Positions 59,638 through 64,000 of a stretch of 64,000 nucleotides of DNA are shown here, in pieces (position 1 is the stretch's first letter; each line of letters starts with the position of its first letter). The DNA comes from Cellulosimicrobium marinum. GTDB lineage: Bacteria; Actinomycetota; Actinomycetes; Actinomycetales; Cellulomonadaceae. The notes under the pieces were generated by a model. That model was not told where the DNA came from and did not search any database. It saw nothing but the letters and a program-made list of their open reading frames with translations. The stretch is from contig NZ_JAJBZH010000004.1 in assembly GCF_020551945.1 (NCBI RefSeq), positions 124,001 through 188,000 on the forward strand, in the 5' to 3' direction. Position numbers and translations under genes: made by a program.

Positions 59638-60590
59638 GCGGGGACCTCCTGGCCCGTGGTGGTCTGCGCGTCGTCGGCGGGCGAGCTCACGACGTCCCGG
59701 TACAGCTCGGTGAGGGAGGGGCGCTGGCGGGCGAACTCCCGCACGGGCCCGGCGGCGAGCGCGGCGCGCAGGACGGCCTGCTCGCGCCCGGGCGACCCGT
59801 CGTGGGCGGCGTCGGGGGTGAGCTCGACGACGGTGCGCGACCCCTCGAGGACGACGGCCCGCGCGTCGGGCACCGCCCCGATCCACGACGCGCCGGGTGG
59901 GCCGTCGACGACCCACCGCTCGGTGTCGGTGCTGCGCAGCTCGTCGATGGTGCCGACCTCGACCATCGCGCCGTCCTTGATGATGCCGACCCGGTCGCAG
60001 AGGCGTTCGACGAGGTCGAGCTGGTGGGAGGAGAAGACGACGGGGACGCCGGCGTCGGCGCGGTCGCGCAGGACCCCGCTCATGACGTCGACGGCGACGG
60101 GGTCGAGCCCGGAGAACGGTTCGTCGAGCACGAGGAGGTCGGGGTCGTGGGTGAGCGCGGCGGCGAGCTGGACGCGTTGCTGGTTGCCGAGCGACAGCTT
60201 CTGCACCTCGTCGGCGACGCGCGCGTCGACGCCGAGGGTGCGGGTCCACCGCGCGGTCGCCTCGCGGGCCGCGGCGGCGTCGAGGCCGTGCAGGCGGGCG
60301 AGGTAGGTGAGCTGGTCGCCGACACGCATGCGGGGGTAGAGGCCGCGTTCCTCGGGCATGTAGCCGATGCGGCGGCGCGCGTCGTGGTCGAGGGGGCGGC
60401 CGTCCCACCGCACCTCGCCCGCGTCGGCCGCGAGGACGCCGAGCACGATCCGCATGGTCGTCGTCTTCCCGGCGCCGTTGGAGCCGACGAAGCCGAAGAT
60501 CTCGCCGGCGCGCACGTCGAAGGACGTGCCGCGCAGCGCGCGGACGTCACCGTAGGACTTGGTGAGGCCGTCGATCTCGAGGGTCGCCAT
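59634..60590 (-). CDS. ABC exporter ATP-binding protein (NatA-like)
   Basis: 318 residues. Walker A 'GFVGSNGAGKTTTMRIVLG', Q-loop 'IGYMPEERGLYPRMRVGDQ', signature 'LSLGNQQRVQLAAAL' (LSGGQ variant), Walker B 'LLVLDEPFSGLDPVAVDV', H-loop 'VVFSSHQLDLVERLCDR'. The C-terminal 90 residues form the DUF4162-like extension common to this exporter type. It is followed by its permease with coupled translation. The next gene upstream is a TetR regulator on the same strand, which may control it. Confidence 0.93.
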   Translation of the reverse strand: MATLEIDGLTKSYGDVRALRGTSFDVRAGEIFGFVGSNGAGKTTTMRIVLGVLAADAGEVRWDGRPLDHDARRRIGYMPEERGLYPRMRVGDQLTYLARLHGLDAAAAREATARWTRTLGVDARVADEVQKLSLGNQQRVQLAAALTHDPDLLVLDEPFSGLDPVAVDVMSGVLRDRADAGVPVVFSSHQLDLVERLCDRVGIIKDGAMVEVGTIDELRSTDTERWVVDGPPGASWIGAVPDARAVVLEGSRTVVELTPDAAHDGSPGREQAVLRAALAAGPVREFARQRPSLTELYRDVVSSPADDAQTTTGQEVPA

Positions 60591-60651
60591 GGGTCCAGGG
60601 AACCACCGTCGGTCCGGGGGCGCCCGGGACATTCGTCACGAGTCGTGGCGG

Positions 60652-61293
60652 TCAGGTCGGCTTCGTCGTGGTGATGAGGCGGGGGCGCTTCTCCATGTCG
60701 GCGAGGCCGTTCCACGCGAGGTTGACGAGGTGCGCGGCGACCTCGGTCTTCTTCGGGGAGCGGGCGTCGAGCCAGTACTGCCCGGTGAGCGCGACCATCC
60801 CCACGAGCATCTGCGCGTAGATCGGCGCGACCTTCGGGTCGAGGCCCCGCGACTTGAACTGGTCGGCGAGGAGGTGCTCCACCTGCGTCGCGACGTCGCC
60901 GATGAGGCTGGAGAACGTGCCGGTGGCCTGCGCGACGGGGGAGTCGCGCACGAGGATGCGGAACCCGTCCTCGGACGCCTCGATGTACGACAGCAGGGCG
61001 AGGGCGGTGCGCTCCAGCAGCACCTTCGGGTGCCCGCCCTCGTCGAGCGCGCCCGACAGCGCCGCGGTGAGCGCCTGCACCTCGCGGTCGACGACGACGG
61101 CGTAGATGCCCTCCTTGCCGCCGAAGTGCTCGTACACGACGGGCTTGGACACCTCGGCGCGCGCCGCGATCTCCTCGACGCTCGTCCCCTCGAACCCCTT
61201 CTCCGCGAACAGGCCGCGGCTGACGGCGAGGAGCTGCTCGCGCCGTTGGCTCGCGGTCATGCGGGAACGGGGGGTGCGTCGGGTGTCGGCCAC
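60652..61293 (-). CDS. TetR/AcrR-family transcriptional regulator
   Basis: 213 residues. HTH: 'MTASQRREQLLAVSRGLFAE', 'KGFEGTSVEEIAARAEVSKP', 'VVYEHFGGKEGIYAVVVDRE'. The C-terminal ligand domain is helical ('VLLERTALALLSYIEASEDG', 'FRILVRDSP', 'YAQMLVGMVALTGQYWLDAR'). CATGAT-N6-GTG supports the GTG start; an internal ATG at 61260 would remove 11 residues. It may regulate the adjacent ABC exporter or act more widely; it ends 62 bp upstream of the ATPase gene. Confidence 0.9.
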   Translation of the reverse strand: MADTRRTPRSRMTASQRREQLLAVSRGLFAEKGFEGTSVEEIAARAEVSKPVVYEHFGGKEGIYAVVVDREVQALTAALSGALDEGGHPKVLLERTALALLSYIEASEDGFRILVRDSPVAQATGTFSSLIGDVATQVEHLLADQFKSRGLDPKVAPIYAQMLVGMVALTGQYWLDARSPKKTEVAAHLVNLAWNGLADMEKRPRLITTTKPT

Positions 61294-61490
61294 GGGTCCA
61301 TCATGCCGTGCCGTCGTGCGCGGGCCCGGGACGGGTGTGGCGCGGCCCACGCCCGGTGCGCGGTGCGGAACGTCACGAGTCGGGCGCTCGCGGCGTCGGG
61401 CACGACCGCCGACCTGGCAGACTGTCCCTGGACGCACCTGCCGCGGCAGAGGGGGCCGTACCCGGCGCCCGTCGCGCGCCCGGGGTCCGG

Positions 61491-61562
61491 TCCGCCTTGG
61501 TGTAATCGGCAGCACAAGGGTTTTTGGTGCCCTTGGTCCAGGTTCGAGTCCTGGGGGCGGAG
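61491..61562 (+). tRNA. tRNA-Gln (anticodon TTG)
   Basis: Acceptor TCCGCCT/GGGCGGA with discriminator G, D stem GTGT/GCAC, anticodon stem AGGGT/GCCCT with loop TTTTGGT, T-loop TTCGAGT. CCA is not encoded. A possible -10 box CAGACT is at 61418-61423. Confidence 0.93.
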
Positions 61563-61592
61563 CACGTGCCATCGAACCCGAGGGGAACACCC

Positions 61593-63260
61593 ATGGAAGC
61601 TCGGCTGGGTACCGACACGACCGTCGCTCCCGCTGCCGTGATCGTCCTCGCCGCCGGCGAGGGTACGCGGATGAAGTCGTCCACCCCGAAGATGCTGCAC
61701 ACGATCGCGGGCCGCAGCCTGCTCGGTCACGTGCTCGTCGCCGCCCGGTCGCTCGACCCCGAGCTGCTCGCCGTCGTCGTGCGGCACGAGCGCGACCGGG
61801 TCGCGGAGCACGCGCAGAGCGTCGACGCCGGCGTGCTCGTCGTCGACCAGGACGAGGTCCCGGGGACGGGGCGGGCCGTGCAGTGCGCGCTCGCAGCGCT
61901 CGACGCGAAGCTGCACGCGCAGGCCGTGGTCGACGGCGTGCCCGACGGCGCGGAGGGCCGCGGTCTCGGTGACGGGCTGGAGGGGCCCGTGGTGGTCACC
62001 GCGGGCGACACCCCGCTCCTGGACGGCGGCACGCTCGCCCAGCTCCTCGCCGCGCACGTCGCGGACGGCAACGCGGTGACGATGCTCACGACCGAGCTCG
62101 CGGACGCGACCGGCTACGGCCGCGTGGTGCGCGACGCCGCCGGGGACGTGCAGCGCATCGTGGAGCACAAGGACGCGTCGGCCGACGAGCGGGCGATCCG
62201 CGAGATCAACGCGTCGATCTACGTGTTCGACGCCGCGGTGCTGCGCCGGGGTCTCGGCACCCTGGGGCGCGACAACGCCCAGGGCGAGGTGTACCTCACG
62301 GACGTCGTCGCGGCGGCCCGCGCCGAGGGCGACACCGTGCGTGCGCTGCTGTCCGACGACCCGACGGTGGTCGAGGGCGTCAACGACCGCGTCCAGCTCG
62401 CGACGCTGCGCGCCGAGCTGAACCGCCGGGTCCTCGAGGACTGGATGCGCGAGGGCGTCACGGTGGTCGACCCGGCCACGACGTGGGTGGACGTCGACGT
62501 CGAGCTCGCGCGCGACGTGACCCTCCTGCCGGGCACGCAGCTCCACGGCGCCACGGTCGTCGCCGAGGGCGCGACGATCGGCCCGGACACGACGCTCACG
62601 GACACCGAGGTGGGCCCCGGCGCGACGGTGACGCGCACCCACGGCAGCCTCGCGGTGCTCGGCGCGGGGACGAGCGTCGGACCGTTCGCCTACCTGCGCC
62701 CGGGCACGGTGCTCGGCGCGCAGGGCAAGATCGGCACGTTCGTGGAGACGAAGAACGCGGAGATCGGCGAGGGGTCGAAGATCCCGCACCTGTCCTACGT
62801 GGGGGACGCGACGATCGGCGACCACACGAACGTCGGTGCCGCGTCGGTCACGGTGAACTACGACGGCGTGCACAAGCACCGCACGGTGATCGGCTCGCAC
62901 GCGCGCACGGGCGCGGACAACATGTTCGTCGCCCCGGTGACGGTGGGCGACGGCGCGTACACCGCGGCAGGCTCCGTGATCCGGCGCGATGTGCCCGCGG
63001 GCGCGCTCGGCGTGAGCGGCGGCCAGCAGCGCAACATCGACGGCTGGGTGGAGCGCCGCCGGGCCGGGACCGCCGCGGCGCGGGCCGCGGCGGCCGCGCG
63101 CGCGACGGACCCCGAGACCCCGGTCGTGGGCGCGCAGGCGCAGGCCCAGCTCGCCGACCACTCGGCCGCGGCGACCGCCGACCGGCCCAGCCCGCCCCCG
63201 CCCGGCCCGGACCTCGAGAGCACGCTCGACGCGATGCGCAGCGCGCGCACCACGGACTGA
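61593..63260 (+). CDS. glmU: Bifunctional GlcNAc-1-P uridyltransferase / GlcN-1-P acetyltransferase
   Basis: 555 residues. N-domain: 'VIVLAAGEGTRMKSSTPKML', 'VPGTGRAVQCAL', 'TAGDTPLLDGGTLAQLL', 'REINASIYVF', 'GVNDRVQLA'. C-domain is a left-handed beta-helix of hexapeptide repeats, with the acetyltransferase site in 'VETKNAEIGEGSKIPHLSYV' and 'NYDGVHKHRTVIGSHARTGA'. It makes UDP-GlcNAc for peptidoglycan and other glycans. An extra 80-residue Ala/Pro tail is predicted disordered, typical of actinobacteria. GAGGGG precedes the ATG. It is followed by prs, as usual. Confidence 0.97.
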   Translation: MEARLGTDTTVAPAAVIVLAAGEGTRMKSSTPKMLHTIAGRSLLGHVLVAARSLDPELLAVVVRHERDRVAEHAQSVDAGVLVVDQDEVPGTGRAVQCALAALDAKLHAQAVVDGVPDGAEGRGLGDGLEGPVVVTAGDTPLLDGGTLAQLLAAHVADGNAVTMLTTELADATGYGRVVRDAAGDVQRIVEHKDASADERAIREINASIYVFDAAVLRRGLGTLGRDNAQGEVYLTDVVAAARAEGDTVRALLSDDPTVVEGVNDRVQLATLRAELNRRVLEDWMREGVTVVDPATTWVDVDVELARDVTLLPGTQLHGATVVAEGATIGPDTTLTDTEVGPGATVTRTHGSLAVLGAGTSVGPFAYLRPGTVLGAQGKIGTFVETKNAEIGEGSKIPHLSYVGDATIGDHTNVGAASVTVNYDGVHKHRTVIGSHARTGADNMFVAPVTVGDGAYTAAGSVIRRDVPAGALGVSGGQQRNIDGWVERRRAGTAAARAAAAARATDPETPVVGAQAQAQLADHSAAATADRPSPPPPGPDLESTLDAMRSARTTD

Positions 63261-63327
63261 ACCGGCAGACTGCCCCCTACGACTCCCGACCGACCCGCCC
63301 CGCCCGGACACCGAAGGAAAGCACCGC

Positions 63328-64000
63328 ATGAGCAGCACGATCGCCGGAAACGGGGACAAGTCCCTCGTCCTCGTCTCGGGGCGCGCGCACCCCGAGCTCG
63401 CCACCGACGTCGCCCGCGAGCTGGGCATCGACCTGCTCCCCACCACCGCGTACGACTTCGCGAACGGGGAGATCTACGTCCGGTTCGGGGAGTCGGTCCG
63501 CGGCGCGGACGTCTTCGTCCTGCAGAGCCACACCGCGCCGATCAACCAGTGGATCATGGAGCAGCTGCTCATGGTCGACGCCGCGAAGCGCGCCTCGGCC
63601 CGCACGATCACCGTCGTGCAGCCGTTCTACGGGTACGCCCGCCAGGACAAGAAGCACCGGGGCCGCGAGCCGATCTCGGCCCGCCTCATGACGGACCTGT
63701 TCACCGCCGCCGGCGCGGACCGCCTCATGAGCGTGGACCTGCACGCCGCGCAGACGCAGGGCTTCTTCGACGGCCCGGTGGACCACCTGTGGGCCATGCC
63801 GATCCTCACGGACTACGTGCGCACGCGCGTCGACACGTCGAACGTCACCGTGGTCTCCCCGGACGCGGGCCGCATCCGCGTCGCGGAGCAGTGGGCCGCG
63901 AAGCTCGGTGGCGGGCCGCTCGCCTTCGTCCACAAGACGCGTGACATCACGCGCCCCAACCAGGCCGTCGCGAACCGCGTCGTCGGCGAGGTCGAGGGGC
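63328..64000 (+). CDS. prs: Ribose-phosphate pyrophosphokinase, 3' end outside window
   Basis: The first 224 residues are present. The enzyme makes PRPP from ribose-5-phosphate and ATP. 'SLVLVSGRAHPELATDVARE', 'FANGEIYVRFGESVRGADVF', 'QSHTAPINQWIMEQLLMVDA', 'PFYGYARQDKKHRGREPISA' and 'VDLHAAQTQGFFDGPVDHLW' are canonical, including the flexible-loop and ATP-binding residues. GAAGGAAAG precedes the ATG. It runs off the right edge before the PRPP signature. It forms an operon with glmU (67 bp gap). Confidence 0.97.
   Translation, partial: MSSTIAGNGDKSLVLVSGRAHPELATDVARELGIDLLPTTAYDFANGEIYVRFGESVRGADVFVLQSHTAPINQWIMEQLLMVDAAKRASARTITVVQPFYGYARQDKKHRGREPISARLMTDLFTAAGADRLMSVDLHAAQTQGFFDGPVDHLWAMPILTDYVRTRVDTSNVTVVSPDAGRIRVAEQWAAKLGGGPLAFVHKTRDITRPNQAVANRVVGEVEG

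Noticed and set aside
1-64000. CRISPR arrays, insertion sequences, rRNA genes
   Set aside because: No regular spacer-repeat array, no transposase and no rRNA-like segment was seen on either strand.

Overview
The window is very GC-rich chromosomal DNA of an actinobacterium. Codon third positions are almost all G or C. GTG starts are common, and many genes have a TANNNT-like -10 box 6 to 8 bases before the start codon, which suggests leaderless mRNAs. Mycothiol-type DinB, SepX/GlpR, Rpf-like proteins, a protein O-mannosyltransferase and the order rsmI...metG-tatD-rpf-ksgA-ispE-abcF...glmU-prs all point to Micrococcales. My best guess is the Cellulomonas/Cellulosimicrobium group (inference). No prophage, insertion sequence, CRISPR array or rRNA operon is visible; this is mostly stable core genome with accessory inserts.

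Layout. 0-4.2 kb: a GntR/FCD regulator (cut by the left edge) divergent from an ehuBCDA-type ectoine/hydroxyectoine ABC uptake operon. 4.3-7.3 kb: tRNA-Arg(CCT), a DinB protein, two secreted or membrane proteins of unknown role, and a 774-bp gap that holds a candidate small RNA. 7.3-17 kb: a giant helicase/nuclease-like protein whose catalytic motifs all look eroded, mscL, a SAF-domain protein, an FmdB zinc-ribbon gene with a CIRCE heat-shock operator, a penicillin-acylase-family hydrolase and 5-formyltetrahydrofolate cyclo-ligase. 17-22 kb: an unusual fusion of a degenerate nucleotidyltransferase with a phosphohexomutase, followed by a GH94 phosphorylase that closely resembles N,N'-diacetylchitobiose phosphorylase. 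22-26 kb: GNAT, sepX, tRNA-Ala(CGC), a membrane-anchored HTH protein, a small monooxygenase-like protein and a DUF4190-type protein. 26-31 kb: a GH20 hexosaminidase flanked by two paralogous lipoproteins, one of which has lost the conserved residues of the other. With the GH94 and mutase genes this suggests intracellular handling of chitin oligosaccharides: GH20 and GH94 cleave, and the mutase brings GlcNAc-1-phosphate into central metabolism (inference).

31-43 kb: O-mannosyltransferase, rsmI, a lipoprotein, nicotinamidase, a MarR-like gene, an aminotransferase, a small membrane protein, a sugar-dehydrogenase-like lipoprotein, metG and tatD. The gaps in 36.8-42.9 kb carry four copies of a palindromic element with a conserved 45-48 nt core and copy-specific but perfectly or nearly perfectly paired arms. 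This is the most striking unexplained structure here. 39-48 kb: three DUF348/G5 cell-wall proteins, two ending in an Apf-like lytic domain and one in a true Rpf domain. Two of them share a near-identical promoter/operator. 48-64 kb: ksgA-ispE, a CE7 esterase, an ABC-F protein, an MFS transporter, a membrane protein, a two-component system, a MarR regulator with a clear operator, an ABC exporter pair, a TetR regulator, tRNA-Gln(TTG), glmU and the start of prs, which runs off the right edge.
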